Shown here in pieces: positions 1-9,434 of a DNA stretch of 45,824 nt. The notes beneath the pieces were generated by a model. The model was given only the letters and a program-made list of their open reading frames with translations, was not told the DNA's origin and ran no database searches. A program made the translations under genes and the position numbers. The DNA is from Flavobacterium fluviatile (GTDB taxonomy: Bacteria; Bacteroidota; Bacteroidia; Flavobacteriales; Flavobacteriaceae). The stretch's first letter is position 1; the number at the start of each line of letters is the position of its first letter. Location: positions 1 to 45,824 of the forward strand of contig NZ_JAADZW010000027.1 in NCBI RefSeq assembly GCF_010645065.1, given 5' to 3'.

Positions 1-25
1 ACATTTTCATATTTTTAATCTATGT

Positions 26-33
26 CAAAGATA
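26..33 (-). promoter_or_regulatory. Possible minus-strand -7 box facing the left window edge
   Basis: The minus strand reads TATCTTTG, a full match to the Bacteroidota -7 consensus TAnnTTTG. It lies 16 bases upstream of the ATG at position 10. No TTTG was found at the expected -33 spacing. It touches the end of the structured repeat, so it could be chance. Confidence 0.3.
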
Positions 34-35
34 TG

Positions 36-113
36 AGCCCTGATGGAAACGGCATCCTTTTGTGCCGGGGTTCGGCACAAAAGATATAGTGGACAGCAGG
101 AAATAGCTCCTGA
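36..113 (-). repeat. Structured dispersed repeat, copy A
   Basis: Read on the minus strand, this copy begins TCAGGAGCTATTTCC, continues to a hairpin at 54-85 and ends ATCAGGGCT. The second copy lies at 16899-16983 on the plus strand. The 15-base start is identical in both copies, and the arms flanking the hairpin (ATCTTTT and AAAAGGAT) are shared. The upper stem here is GTGCCG/CGGCAC with loop AACCC; the other copy has an unrelated sequence that also pairs. The hairpin has 13 pairs with one bulged G in the GGAT arm. No protein-coding capacity is visible. It could be a REP-like mobile repeat, a structured RNA or a protein-binding DNA element. Confidence 0.75.
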
Positions 114-228
114 AAATTATCCTAAAAAAAAGCAACATTTCAATTAAACCTTTTTTCAAAACACATGTCTAAGCTTTTCAGGCTTGAAAACACTTGTACA
201 TACAAATGTTAAATAAATATTAAGCCCC

Positions 229-257
229 TTTGTATTCGCATCAAAAAACTAAATTTG
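229..257 (+). promoter_or_regulatory. Promoter of the RND efflux operon
   Basis: TTTG at 229-232 and TAAATTTG at 250-257 are separated by 17 bases. This is an exact match to the Bacteroidota housekeeping promoter (TTTG, 17-19 bases, TAnnTTTG). The expected transcript would start near 264, giving a leader of about 40 bases before the ATG at 302. Confidence 0.7.
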
Positions 258-301
258 TAAACCACTAATTTCATATCTTAAACACATTTACCTTAAATTT
301 T

Positions 302-1360
302 ATGAAAATAAAACACCTAATTTACGCCCTTATAATTCTAGTACTTGGAGGTTTTATCACCTATCGTGTGATATCCAACAAAAAGAAAAACGAAGAATCT
401 AAAAAATTCGGCGATAAAGACAGGCCTGCCAGTGTAACGGGAATTGTGATTAAAACTTCGGTTTTTGACAATAATTTATCGTTATCAGGATCAATTGAAG
501 CCAATGAACAGGTAGAAATTCACAGTGAAATTTCGGGAATTGTGGAAGGAATTTACTTTAGCGAAGGTAGTAATGTAAAAAAAGGTCAGGTACTTTTTAA
601 GGTAAATGATATTGAATTGAGAGCTCAGTTGAGACAAGCGCAGACAAAAGAAGGGCTGGCAGGCGAAAATCAAAGAAGAGCTAAATTATTGTTACAAAAA
701 GAAGCTATAAGCCAGGAAGAATTTGATGTTGCCAACGCAGATTACGCTTCCGCGAAAGCACAGACGCAATTAATAAGTGCTCAAATTGCCAAAACTTCTG
801 TAAAAGCCCCTTTTTCAGGAAAAATTGGTTTGCGCTCTATTTCACCCGGAACGTATATTACACCAACGGTTTTGGTAGCGAAACTTGTAAATACCGGTAA
901 GCTAAAAATTACATTCTCCATCCCTGAAAAATATGCTGCTCAGGTAAACTCTGGTTCTGTTATCGACTTTTCTGTATCAGGATCGGATAAAGTCTATAAA
1001 GCAAAAATTTACGCCATTGAACCGGAAGTTGAAGTAGCAACACGTACTTTAAAAATTCGTGCCATCGCAGAAAACAGTGACGGAAAACTTTTTCCGGGAA
1101 CTTTTGCTGATGTAAAACTCCCTTTGAACATCATTAAAGACGCAATCACAGTGCCTTCAGAAGCTATTGTTCCGATAAAGGACGGTAAAAAAGTTTACAT
1201 TGCCAATATGGGCAAAGCGAAAGAAATTAAAGTAGAAGCAGCTACAAGAACTGATGCTTCAGTTTTAATTTTATCAGGATTAAAAGCAGGCGACACTTTA
1301 ATAACAAGCGGTGTTATGTCTTTAAAAGATGAAGCTCCCATAAAAGTTAAAGTAAAATAA
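302..1360 (+). CDS. RND efflux periplasmic adaptor (membrane fusion protein)
   Basis: This is the periplasmic adaptor that joins an inner-membrane RND pump to an outer-membrane channel. An N-terminal hydrophobic segment (about residues 6-22) serves as membrane anchor or signal; there is no lipobox cysteine. Residues about 70-103 form the first half of the barrel-sandwich (lipoyl-like) domain with SGIVEGIYFSEGSNVKKGQ. An alpha-helical hairpin follows (about 105-163), then the second lipoyl half (KAPFSGKIG, about 168-176), a beta-barrel and a membrane-proximal domain (IVPIKDGKKVYI). The length of 352 residues is usual for the HlyD/AcrA-like family. It is first in an operon with the pump (1461) and the TolC-like gene (4619) and is preceded by a good promoter. 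The substrate cannot be told from sequence. Confidence 0.93.
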   Translation: MKIKHLIYALIILVLGGFITYRVISNKKKNEESKKFGDKDRPASVTGIVIKTSVFDNNLSLSGSIEANEQVEIHSEISGIVEGIYFSEGSNVKKGQVLFKVNDIELRAQLRQAQTKEGLAGENQRRAKLLLQKEAISQEEFDVANADYASAKAQTQLISAQIAKTSVKAPFSGKIGLRSISPGTYITPTVLVAKLVNTGKLKITFSIPEKYAAQVNSGSVIDFSVSGSDKVYKAKIYAIEPEVEVATRTLKIRAIAENSDGKLFPGTFADVKLPLNIIKDAITVPSEAIVPIKDGKKVYIANMGKAKEIKVEAATRTDASVLILSGLKAGDTLITSGVMSLKDEAPIKVKVK

Positions 1361-1460
1361 TTTTTAAGTTATGAGTTTGGAGTTATAAGTTCTGAAATTA
1401 TATTATCATTTCAGGAATACTAATCCATGATTCACAACTAACTAATTTATAATTCAACAA

Positions 1461-4400
1461 ATGAGTTTATCAACCACAAGCATAAAAAGACCTGTTTTAA
1501 CCATTGTACTGAATCTTTTGATTATTTTATTTGGTTTTATTGGTTATACTTTTCTGGGTGTTCGGGAATTTCCTTCGATCGACCCTGCGCAGGTTTCCAT
1601 TCGTACCAATTATACAGGAGCCAATTCTGATATTATTGAATCACAAATTACTGAGCCTCTTGAAAAAGCAGTAAATGCTATAGACGGAATCCGAAATATT
1701 ACGTCATCCAGTAATCAGGGAAGCAGTAATATTACCATCGAATTTAACTTAGACAAAGATCTGGAAGAAGCTGCAAATGATGTTCGTGACAAGGTTTCCC
1801 AGGCAGTCCGAAATTTACCGCAGGATATTGATGCGCCGCCGGTTGTTTCTAAAGCTGATGCAGACAGTGAATCTATTATTTCGATGACGCTTCAGAGTGA
1901 CACCCGAAGCTCGCTTGAATTAAGTGATTATGCAGAAAATGTTATTTCACAGCGGCTGGAAACGATTCCGGGCGTGAGCGGTGTTCAGATTTGGGGACAA
2001 AAACGTTACGCCATGCGTTTATGGATTGACCCTGTAAAACTAACTGCCTATAAATGCACCGTAGCAGATGTTCGTAATGCATTAAATGCACAAAATGTTG
2101 AGCTGCCTTCAGGAAAACTGACCGGAAACAACACCGAGCTGACTGTAAAAACAATTGGAAATCTATCTACACCGGAAGAATTCAACAACATCATCATTCG
2201 TACAGAAGGCGATAAAATTATACGCTTCAGTGATGTTGGAGGAGCCGAATTAGGACCGGAAAATATAGAAACACAATTAACATCCTCCGGGCTTCCAATG
2301 ATTGGTCTTGCGATTGTGCCAATGCCGGGAGCCAATTATTTAGATATTTCATCAGAATTTTACAAAAAATACGAATCCCTGAAAAAGGATTTACCTAAAG
2401 ATATCAAACTTAATATTGCTCTGGATAATACTCAGTTTGTAAAGAAATCTGTATTAGAGGTTGCTGAAACTTTAGGAATCTCTATTGTACTGGTAATCAT
2501 TATTATCTACCTGTTTTTCAGGGACTGGGCAATCGCTTTCAGACCTTTGATTGACATTCCGGTATCGTTAATTGCTACATTTTTTATTATGTGGATGCTC
2601 GGATTTTCCATCAATGTATTAACGCTTTTAGCCATTGTTTTGGCAACGGGTCTTGTGGTTGACGATGGAATCGTGGTTACCGAAAATATCTTCAAAAAAG
2701 TTGAAGAAGGAATGTCTCCAATTGAGGCTGCAATTAAAGGTTCTAACGAAATTTTCTATGCTGTAATTTCGATATCTGTAACACTGGCAGCTGTATTTTT
2801 ACCAGTAATTTTTCTTGAAGGTTTCGTAGGACGCCTTTTTAGGGAGTTTGGGGTTGTTATTGGCTCGGCGGTATTGATTTCGGCTTTTGTATCCTTGACG
2901 TTAACACCAATGCTGAATGCATATCTGATGAAAGGCGGAGAACAGAAAAAATCCAAATTCTACATGAAGACGGAGCCATTTTTCGAAAAAATGAACAGCT
3001 CTTATGCAGAAAGCCTCTCTAAATTTATGGAGCGAAAATGGATTAGTTTTCCAATTCTTATTGTCTGTTTTGGAATGATATATCTGTTTTTTACCATACT
3101 TCCAAAAGAAACAGCACCGTTAGACGACCGTAGTTCTGTTACAATGAGAATGACAACGCCTGAAGGATCTTCTTATGAATATACAGATCGTTTTATGCAG
3201 GAGATTTCAAGGTTGGTAGACGATTCTATTCCGGAGAAAAAAGTAAGTCTGGTTATTACGTCACCGGGATTTGGTTCCTCATCTGTAAATAGTGGTTTTA
3301 TCAGGCTTTCGCTAAAGGAACCAGACGAAAGAGTTCGTTCTCAAAAAGATATTGCTGATAAACTAACCAAATGGACCAAGCAATATCCGGACGCCAAAAC
3401 CTCTGTAATCCAACAGCCCACTATTGCGGTTAACAGACGTGGAGGTTTGCCTATTCAATACATTGTTCAGGCGCCGACTTTTGAAAAACTAAGGGAGAAA
3501 ATCCCGCTTTTCATGGAAGAAGTGGGTAAAAGTGATGTATTCTCCATTAGTGATGTTAATTTAAAATTCAACAAACCTGAAATCAATGTAAGTATCGATC
3601 GTGAAAAAGCCGAAAGTTTAGGAATTTCTATAATGGATATTGCTCAGACTTTACAGCTTTCGTTAAGCGGACAACGTTTTGGGTATTTCATTAAAAACGG
3701 AAAACAATATCAGGTTATCGGTCAGTTTGATCAGGAAGACCGTTCTAAACCGCTTGATCTGACTTCGATTTTTGTAAAAAACAAAAACGGAGAACTGATT
3801 CAGATGGATAACGTCGTAAATATTGAAGAGCAAAGCAATCCTCCTCAGTTATACCACAACAACCGATACATGTCGGCAACGGTTTCTGCAGGACTGGCAC
3901 CCGGAAAAAGTATCAGCGATGGTATTGAGGAAATGGACCGAATTAAAGCAAAAGTTTTGGATCAGAGTTTTACTACTGATTTGAGCGGGGAATCGCGAGA
4001 TTTTGTCGAAAGCAGTTCCAATACTTCATTCGCCTTCGGATTAGCGTTATTGTTGATTTTCCTAATTTTGGCGGCTCAGTTTGAAAGTTTTATTGATCCG
4101 TTAATTATCATCTTAACCGTACCAATGGCTGTTGCAGGAGCTTTATTTTCACTATGGCTGTTCAATCAGAGCTGGAACATTTTCAGTCAGATTGGTACTG
4201 TAATGCTTATTGGACTGGTAACCAAAAATGGTATTTTGATTGTCGAATTTGCCAATCAGCTGCGTGAACAGGGTAAACCAAAATTAGAAGCTATAATGGA
4301 AGCTTCAGAAGCACGTTTGCGTCCTATTTTAATGACCAGTCTGGCTATTGCGTTGGGAGCTTTACCAATCGCAATGTCGCTTGGAGCAGCTTCTACGAGC

Positions 4401-4559
4401 AGAATTGGTATGGGAGTTGTTATTGTGGGAGGAACTATTTTTTCTTTGGCATTAACCCTTTTTGTGATTCCGGCAATTTATCTGATGTGGTCGAAAGCGC
4501 GAAAACATTATCCTGAGTTCGATCATATTGACGAATACGAAAAAGAAAGTACAAAATAG
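1461..4559 (+). CDS. RND efflux transporter permease (HAE1/AcrB-like)
   Basis: This is the inner-membrane proton-driven pump of the tripartite system, 1032 residues, full length for the hydrophobe/amphiphile RND family. The first transmembrane helix is at about residues 11-32. A large periplasmic loop follows, then a helix bundle at about 335-490 that includes GLVVDDGIVVTENI, where D401 and D402 match the paired proton-relay aspartates of AcrB. A second periplasmic loop and bundle follow, with K922 in LVTKNGILIVEF at the place of the AcrB relay lysine. All key relay residues are present, so it should be active. It lies 100 bases downstream of the adaptor, and the channel gene follows after 59 bases. 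Drug, dye or lipid substrates are all possible. Confidence 0.95.
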   Translation: MSLSTTSIKRPVLTIVLNLLIILFGFIGYTFLGVREFPSIDPAQVSIRTNYTGANSDIIESQITEPLEKAVNAIDGIRNITSSSNQGSSNITIEFNLDKDLEEAANDVRDKVSQAVRNLPQDIDAPPVVSKADADSESIISMTLQSDTRSSLELSDYAENVISQRLETIPGVSGVQIWGQKRYAMRLWIDPVKLTAYKCTVADVRNALNAQNVELPSGKLTGNNTELTVKTIGNLSTPEEFNNIIIRTEGDKIIRFSDVGGAELGPENIETQLTSSGLPMIGLAIVPMPGANYLDISSEFYKKYESLKKDLPKDIKLNIALDNTQFVKKSVLEVAETLGISIVLVIIIIYLFFRDWAIAFRPLIDIPVSLIATFFIMWMLGFSINVLTLLAIVLATGLVVDDGIVVTENIFKKVEEGMSPIEAAIKGSNEIFYAVISISVTLAAVFLPVIFLEGFVGRLFREFGVVIGSAVLISAFVSLTLTPMLNAYLMKGGEQKKSKFYMKTEPFFEKMNSSYAESLSKFMERKWISFPILIVCFGMIYLFFTILPKETAPLDDRSSVTMRMTTPEGSSYEYTDRFMQEISRLVDDSIPEKKVSLVITSPGFGSSSVNSGFIRLSLKEPDERVRSQKDIADKLTKWTKQYPDAKTSVIQQPTIAVNRRGGLPIQYIVQAPTFEKLREKIPLFMEEVGKSDVFSISDVNLKFNKPEINVSIDREKAESLGISIMDIAQTLQLSLSGQRFGYFIKNGKQYQVIGQFDQEDRSKPLDLTSIFVKNKNGELIQMDNVVNIEEQSNPPQLYHNNRYMSATVSAGLAPGKSISDGIEEMDRIKAKVLDQSFTTDLSGESRDFVESSSNTSFAFGLALLLIFLILAAQFESFIDPLIIILTVPMAVAGALFSLWLFNQSWNIFSQIGTVMLIGLVTKNGILIVEFANQLREQGKPKLEAIMEASEARLRPILMTSLAIALGALPIAMSLGAASTSRIGMGVVIVGGTIFSLALTLFVIPAIYLMWSKARKHYPEFDHIDEYEKESTK

Positions 4560-4618
4560 CGCTGAAAAACATGAATTTTAAACTTAGGATTCATTGATTT
4601 CAGCAAAAGAAAATAAAT

Positions 4619-5929
4619 ATGAATAGTAGAAATTTATACCGCATTTTACTGATTCTCTTCTTTTGTATTGGCAAAACCAATGCACAGGAAGTCCTGACTA
4701 TTGAAGAGGCTATGAAAATAGCTTTAGAAAATAACTTTGAAATTAAAATCGCCAAAAACAATTCGAAAATATCGGAAACCAATGTAACTGTAGGAAATGC
4801 AGGAATGCTCCCAACTCTTACAGCTTCAGTTACAGACAACAACAGTGTTCAGAATTCATCCCAGACACGTCAGGACGGGACTTCTGTCTCTCTGGATAAT
4901 GCAAAGAACAATAATTTAGGCTACGGGGTAAGTCTTGGCTGGACGGTTTTTGACGGAATGAAAATGTTTGCCCGCTTAGACCAGCTGAAAGAACTTCAAA
5001 AATTAGGTGATTCAGAATTAAAAAGAACAATTTTAGTTAAAATTGGTCAGGTGAATTCGGCTTACTTTGACCTGGTGCAGCAGCAGCAGCAATTATCTGC
5101 TTTAGATACTACAATTGTGATTTCGACCAAAAGATTAGAGTTGGCACAAAACCGATTCAGCATTGGAAAAGCCTCTAAATTAGAAGTTTTGAATGCTCAG
5201 GTAGATTTGAATACCGATCAGGTTACTTTGTTAAGACAAAAAGAATCCTATGCTAATGCTAAAATTTTATTAAACCAGCATTTGGCCCGAGATCCGAAAA
5301 TTGACTTTACGGTTGCAGATACGGTGACAGTCGATAATACTTTGGTTTTGGCTGATTTAATGGATCTGGCACAAAAACAAAATCCTGCCTTAGAATCACA
5401 AATCATCAACAAACGAATTGCAGAATTGCAGCTGAAACAGGTCAAAGCTGACCGTTATCCTGTGGTAAACCTGACTTCGGGCTATAATTTTGCAGAAACT
5501 CAGTCCAGTTTAGGATTTACCAGTCAGACTTCTTCAAGAGGTTTAAATTATGGTTTTAATGCGACACTCAATATTTTCGATGGCTTTAATCAGCATCGAA
5601 ATGAAAAAGTAGCTAAAATCGAAATCGAAAACTCGCAAATTGCCATTGAACAGCAAAATCTGATTTTAAACACACAATTGAGCACTGCTTTTCAAACGTA
5701 TTTAACCAATCTCGAATTAATTAACCTGGAGGAAGACAATGAAGCTATTGCCAGACAAAACATGCAGATTACTTTAGATAAATTTAAAATCGGAACCATT
5801 ACAACGCTTGATTTCAGAACTGCCCAGCTAAATTACGTGAATGCGAAAGTACGATACAGCAATGCACAATATCAGGCAAAATTATCTGAAATTGCATTAA
5901 AAGAATTAGCCGGAAATATCAGTTTTTAG
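4619..5929 (+). CDS. TolC-family outer-membrane efflux channel
   Basis: This is the outer-membrane channel and periplasmic tunnel partner of the RND pump encoded just upstream. A Sec signal peptide is visible (about residues 1-22, ending NAQ), followed directly by EVLTIEEAMKIALENN, the typical start of the outer-membrane efflux (OEP) fold. Two OEP repeats follow (about 30-215 and 235-430), each with a long coiled-coil stretch; the second ends with IGTITTLDFRTAQLNYVNAK, the hallmark of the family. The length of 436 residues is normal. It is third in the operon. A bestrophin gene follows after 29 bases and may be co-transcribed. Confidence 0.93.
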   Translation: MNSRNLYRILLILFFCIGKTNAQEVLTIEEAMKIALENNFEIKIAKNNSKISETNVTVGNAGMLPTLTASVTDNNSVQNSSQTRQDGTSVSLDNAKNNNLGYGVSLGWTVFDGMKMFARLDQLKELQKLGDSELKRTILVKIGQVNSAYFDLVQQQQQLSALDTTIVISTKRLELAQNRFSIGKASKLEVLNAQVDLNTDQVTLLRQKESYANAKILLNQHLARDPKIDFTVADTVTVDNTLVLADLMDLAQKQNPALESQIINKRIAELQLKQVKADRYPVVNLTSGYNFAETQSSLGFTSQTSSRGLNYGFNATLNIFDGFNQHRNEKVAKIEIENSQIAIEQQNLILNTQLSTAFQTYLTNLELINLEEDNEAIARQNMQITLDKFKIGTITTLDFRTAQLNYVNAKVRYSNAQYQAKLSEIALKELAGNISF

Positions 5930-5958
5930 TTTTAATTTTGCTGAAAAATATTTTTTAA

Positions 5959-6822
5959 ATGACTTCGTATAATCCAAAAGACTGGTTTAGTTTTATTTTT
6001 CAATTTAACAAAGCCGATACATTTCGAAAGTTAATTCCTGTAATGTTTTTTATTGGAATTTACAGCGCAGGGATCGCCTATCTTGAAATTGAATACTGGG
6101 AATTGCCTGAAAACAGTCATGTCAAAAATATTTCTTTAATGCATAGTATGTTAGGCTTTGTAATATCCCTATTACTGGCATACAGAACCAATACAGCTTA
6201 TGACCGATGGTGGGAAGGGCGCAAAATGTGGGGCGGTCTGGTCAACAGCAGCCGTAATTTGGCTATAAAACTTTCGGTTATTTTAACAGACGAAAAAGAT
6301 AAATCTTTTTTCAGAAAAATGATTCCCGGATATGCATCCATTTTAAATAAGCACTTAAAAGATGAGGAAACGGGAAAACAGCTTTTTGATGACGTTGATT
6401 TAGAAATTGATCATCATAAACACAGGCCAAATCAGATTGCTAAAATTATTTTTCAAAAAATTCAGGATCTTTACTCCACAAACAAAATTTCAGGCGATCA
6501 GCTTATCACATTAAATAATGAATTAACTTCCCTTACAGATATTTGTGGCGCCTGCGAAAGAATAAAAAACACACCAATTCCCTACTCTTACAGTGCTTTT
6601 ATCAAAAAATTTATTTTCATATATGTACTTACACTGCCATTTGGATATGTATTTTCGCTAGGATACTTCGTCATCCCTGTCGTAGTTTTTATTTTTTATG
6701 TATTGGCCAGTTTAGAATTAATTGCCGAGGAAATTGAAGATCCGTTTGGTACCGATGCTAATGATTTACCAACTCAAAAAATCGCTGAAAATATCAAAAG
6801 ACATGTCGAAGAATTGATTTAA
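5959..6822 (+). CDS. Bestrophin family ion channel (UPF0187)
   Basis: This is a predicted inner-membrane anion-channel-like protein of 287 residues. Four hydrophobic segments are visible (about 22-44, 55-75, 210-230, 230-252), with the conserved AYRTNTAYDRWWEGRKMWGG following the second. This RTN-x-AYDRWWEGR block is diagnostic of bacterial bestrophins. The C-terminal part has the PFGTDANDLP motif typical of the family. Bacterial homologues form pentameric channels; ion selectivity varies (some pass cations) and cannot be read here. It follows the efflux operon by 29 bases without an obvious promoter, so co-transcription is likely, although a functional link is not implied. Confidence 0.9.
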   Translation: MTSYNPKDWFSFIFQFNKADTFRKLIPVMFFIGIYSAGIAYLEIEYWELPENSHVKNISLMHSMLGFVISLLLAYRTNTAYDRWWEGRKMWGGLVNSSRNLAIKLSVILTDEKDKSFFRKMIPGYASILNKHLKDEETGKQLFDDVDLEIDHHKHRPNQIAKIIFQKIQDLYSTNKISGDQLITLNNELTSLTDICGACERIKNTPIPYSYSAFIKKFIFIYVLTLPFGYVFSLGYFVIPVVVFIFYVLASLELIAEEIEDPFGTDANDLPTQKIAENIKRHVEELI

Positions 6823-6827
6823 ATCAA
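6814..6827. terminator. Weak palindrome at the end of the bestrophin gene
   Basis: TTGATTTAAATCAA spans the stop codon and is followed by ATTTTT. It could form a short hairpin with a four-base loop and act as a weak terminator. The stem is AT-only apart from one G-C pair. Confidence 0.25.
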
Positions 6828-6895
6828 ATTTTTCCACATTAATTTACTTCCATCTATAATTTTGATTAAGGAACTTTAGAAAACAAAAAAAATAG

Positions 6896-6927
6896 TTTCC
6901 AACTCCCGCAATCAATCCTTATATTTG
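6896..6927 (+). promoter_or_regulatory. Promoter of pheT
   Basis: TATATTTG at 6920-6927 matches TAnnTTTG fully. A TTTC at 6896-6899 lies 20 bases upstream as a near-consensus -33 element. The start codon at 6956 is 28 bases downstream. Confidence 0.5.
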
Positions 6928-6955
6928 TACCCTTATCAAGAATACTGAAATCAAC

Positions 6956-9376
6956 ATGAAAATATCTTATAACTGGTTAAAACAATTCATTAAAACAGAC
7001 TGGACATCAGAGCAAACTTCAGAATTACTTACGGATTTAGGTCTTGAAGTTGAAGTTGTCGAAAAATACCAATCCATAAAAGGGGGCTTAGAAGGAGTTG
7101 TTGTAGGACATGTGCTTACCTGCGAAAAACATCCGGATGCAGACCGGTTAAAAGTGACAACATTAGATATTGGTTTAGAAAATCCTATTCAGGTAGTTTG
7201 CGGTGCTTCAAACGTTACGGCTGGACAGAAAGTACCTGTTGCAACCATTGGAACAGTTTTATACGATAAAGAAGGAGGAGAATTCACTATTAAAAAAGGC
7301 AAAATCCGAGGTCAGGAAAGCCACGGAATGATTTGTGCTGAGGATGAATTAGGACTCGGAACAGGTCATGACGGCATCATGATTTTGGATGAAAAACTGA
7401 TTCCCGGAACTGCTGCTTCTGAAGTTTTCAAAATAGTAAATGATGAAGTTTTCGAAATAGGTTTAACTCCAAACCGCGCCGATGCCATGAGCCATTATGG
7501 AACAGCACGCGATTTAAGAGCCGGCATGCTGCAGCGAGGGGTAAATGTAGAATTGATTACGCCTTCTGTTAGCAATTTCAGAGTTGACATGCGTACTTTA
7601 AAAATTGATGTTAGCGTTGAAGAGCCAGCTCTTGCACCAAGATATTGCGGTTTAACGATTTCGGGTATTACTGTAGAAGATTCCCCGGCATGGCTGAAAG
7701 ACCGTTTAAAAGCTATCGGATTAACTCCAAAAAACAATATAGTTGACGTTACTAATTACGTTTTACACGAATTAGGTCAGCCTTTGCACGCATTTGATGC
7801 AGCGAAAATTAACGGAAAAGTAATTGTAAAAACACTTCCGGAAGGAACAAAATTTACCACTCTGGACGATGTTGAAAGAACGTTGCATAAAGATGATCTG
7901 ATGATTTGCGATGAAAAAGGACCTCTTTGCATTGCCGGTGTTTTTGGCGGAAAAAAATCAGGCGTTTCAGAAGGAACTACTTCCATCTTCTTAGAAAGTG
8001 CTTATTTTGATGCCGTAAGTGTTCGTAAAACAGCCAAAAGACATCAACTCAATACTGATGCTTCATTCAGGTTTGAAAGAGGGATTGACCCAACTATTAC
8101 AGAATACGCGCTGAAACGTGCTGCTCTTTTAATACAGGAGGTAGCAGGAGGAAAAGTTACATCAGATATAATAGAAGTATATCCTAAAAAAGTCGAAGAT
8201 TTTTCTGTTTTACTAAACTTCAGCCACGTTTATAAAATCATTGGACAGGAAATTCCGAAAGATACCATCAAAAAAATATTAGTTTCCTTAGATATCAAAG
8301 TAAATAGTGTTTCCGAATCTGGACTGGGATTAACAATTCCGGCTTATCGTGTTGATGTTCAGCGCGAAATAGACGTTATAGAAGAAATATTAAGGGTTTT
8401 TGGCTACAACAATATAGATTTCTCTAAAAAATTCAATGCTACAGTAGCCAATTCGCCAAGAACCGAAGATTATAAAGTACAGAACGTAATTGCATCGCAG
8501 TTGAATTCTCAGGGTTTTCATGAGATGATGGCAAATTCATTAACTACAGCTGCTTATGCTAAATTATCTGCTGACCTAAAAGAAGAACACAATGTTACCA
8601 TGCTGAATCCGTTGAGCAGTGATTTATCGACGATGCGTCAATCGTTATTGTTTTCAGGTCTTGAAGCAATTTCATACAACATCAACAGAAGAAATTCTGA
8701 TTTGAAATTATTTGAATTCGGAAAAACATACCATAAGTACCTTAATGGCTATGAGGAACATAAACATTTAAGTTTGCTAATTTCAGGTAACAGAAATAAG
8801 GAAAGCTGGACAAATCCACAAAAAACGACCGATTTCTTTTTACTAAAAGGATATGTAACTGGTATTTTAAATCGTTTAGGTATAGACAAAATTTCAAATG
8901 TTCCGTCTAAGTCTGATGTCTTTTCTGAAGGGACTGCAAAAGTTTACAATAATGAGGTTTTAGTTGAAATCGGAGTAGTTAAAAAATCTATTTTAAAACA
9001 TTTCGGAATCAAACAAGAAGTGTATTATGCTGATTTTAACTGGGATTTGGTTCTAAAAATCATTACAGGAAAAATCAAATATTCTGAAATTCCTAAATAC
9101 CCGGAAGTGCGTAGGGATTTAGCATTATTGATTGACCAGAGCACCACTTATGAAAGCATCTATACACTGGCAAAACAGACAGAAAAAGGGCTTTTAAAGG
9201 ACATAAATTTGTTTGATGTTTATGAAGGTAAAAATCTTCCGGAAGGTAAAAAATCATACGCTCTGAGTTTTACAATTCAGGACAATACAAAAACCCTTAC
9301 CGATAGTCAGATTGATAAAATTATGTCTAAGCTGCAGCAGACTTTTGAAACTGAGCTTGGAGCAAGTTTAAGATAA
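6956..9376 (+). CDS. pheT: Phenylalanine--tRNA ligase beta subunit
   Basis: This is the large subunit of the cytoplasmic (alpha-beta)2 enzyme that charges tRNA-Phe with phenylalanine. The 806 residues cover the usual domains. The N-terminal part carries the tRNA-binding OB fold (about 40-150) with CEKHPDADRLKV. B3/B4 editing-type domains follow (APRYCGLTISG near 217; LESAYFDAVSVRKTAKRH), then the B5 domain and the catalytic-like core. The C-terminal FDX-ACB anticodon-binding domain contains YPEVRRDLALLID. It stands alone here; pheS is not adjacent, as is common in Bacteroidota. It has its own promoter box and is followed by a strong hairpin terminator. Confidence 0.97.
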   Translation: MKISYNWLKQFIKTDWTSEQTSELLTDLGLEVEVVEKYQSIKGGLEGVVVGHVLTCEKHPDADRLKVTTLDIGLENPIQVVCGASNVTAGQKVPVATIGTVLYDKEGGEFTIKKGKIRGQESHGMICAEDELGLGTGHDGIMILDEKLIPGTAASEVFKIVNDEVFEIGLTPNRADAMSHYGTARDLRAGMLQRGVNVELITPSVSNFRVDMRTLKIDVSVEEPALAPRYCGLTISGITVEDSPAWLKDRLKAIGLTPKNNIVDVTNYVLHELGQPLHAFDAAKINGKVIVKTLPEGTKFTTLDDVERTLHKDDLMICDEKGPLCIAGVFGGKKSGVSEGTTSIFLESAYFDAVSVRKTAKRHQLNTDASFRFERGIDPTITEYALKRAALLIQEVAGGKVTSDIIEVYPKKVEDFSVLLNFSHVYKIIGQEIPKDTIKKILVSLDIKVNSVSESGLGLTIPAYRVDVQREIDVIEEILRVFGYNNIDFSKKFNATVANSPRTEDYKVQNVIASQLNSQGFHEMMANSLTTAAYAKLSADLKEEHNVTMLNPLSSDLSTMRQSLLFSGLEAISYNINRRNSDLKLFEFGKTYHKYLNGYEEHKHLSLLISGNRNKESWTNPQKTTDFFLLKGYVTGILNRLGIDKISNVPSKSDVFSEGTAKVYNNEVLVEIGVVKKSILKHFGIKQEVYYADFNWDLVLKIITGKIKYSEIPKYPEVRRDLALLIDQSTTYESIYTLAKQTEKGLLKDINLFDVYEGKNLPEGKKSYALSFTIQDNTKTLTDSQIDKIMSKLQQTFETELGASLR

Positions 9377-9382
9377 TTAAAT

Positions 9383-9412
9383 AAAAAAACACCAGCAAGT
9401 TGGTGTTTTTTT
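9383..9412. terminator. Bidirectional terminator between pheT and the DUF808 gene
   Basis: A-tract, ACACCA, loop GCAAGT, TGGTGT and a run of seven T form a hairpin flanked by A and T tracts. It lies between convergent genes and can serve both. Confidence 0.85.
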
Positions 9413-9434
9413 ATTTATGATTGGTTTGTTACTG

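Larger units (their letters stand above)
1..301. other. Intergenic region upstream of the RND efflux operon
   Basis: No complete gene was found in this stretch. It holds a structured repeat (36-113, minus), a good plus-strand promoter (229-257) and, at the very edge, a possible start of a divergent minus-strand gene. The complement of bases 1-10 reads ATG AAA ATG T, and a TATCTTTG box on the minus strand lies at 26-33. Regulators are often encoded divergently from RND operons, but nothing beyond the first three codons is visible, so the identity of that gene cannot be judged. Confidence 0.6.

Noticed and set aside
1361..1460. Imperfect direct repeat AGTTATGAGTTTGG/AGTTATAAGTTCTG in the gap between adaptor and pump genes
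   Set aside because: Only 11 of 14 positions match and AT-rich spacers easily give this; no structure or second locus in the window supports an element.
4560..4618. Inverted repeat GCTGAAA/TTTCAGC before the TolC-like gene
   Set aside because: Seven-base arms with a long loop and no T-run in an AT-rich spacer; inside an operon, so a terminator is unlikely.
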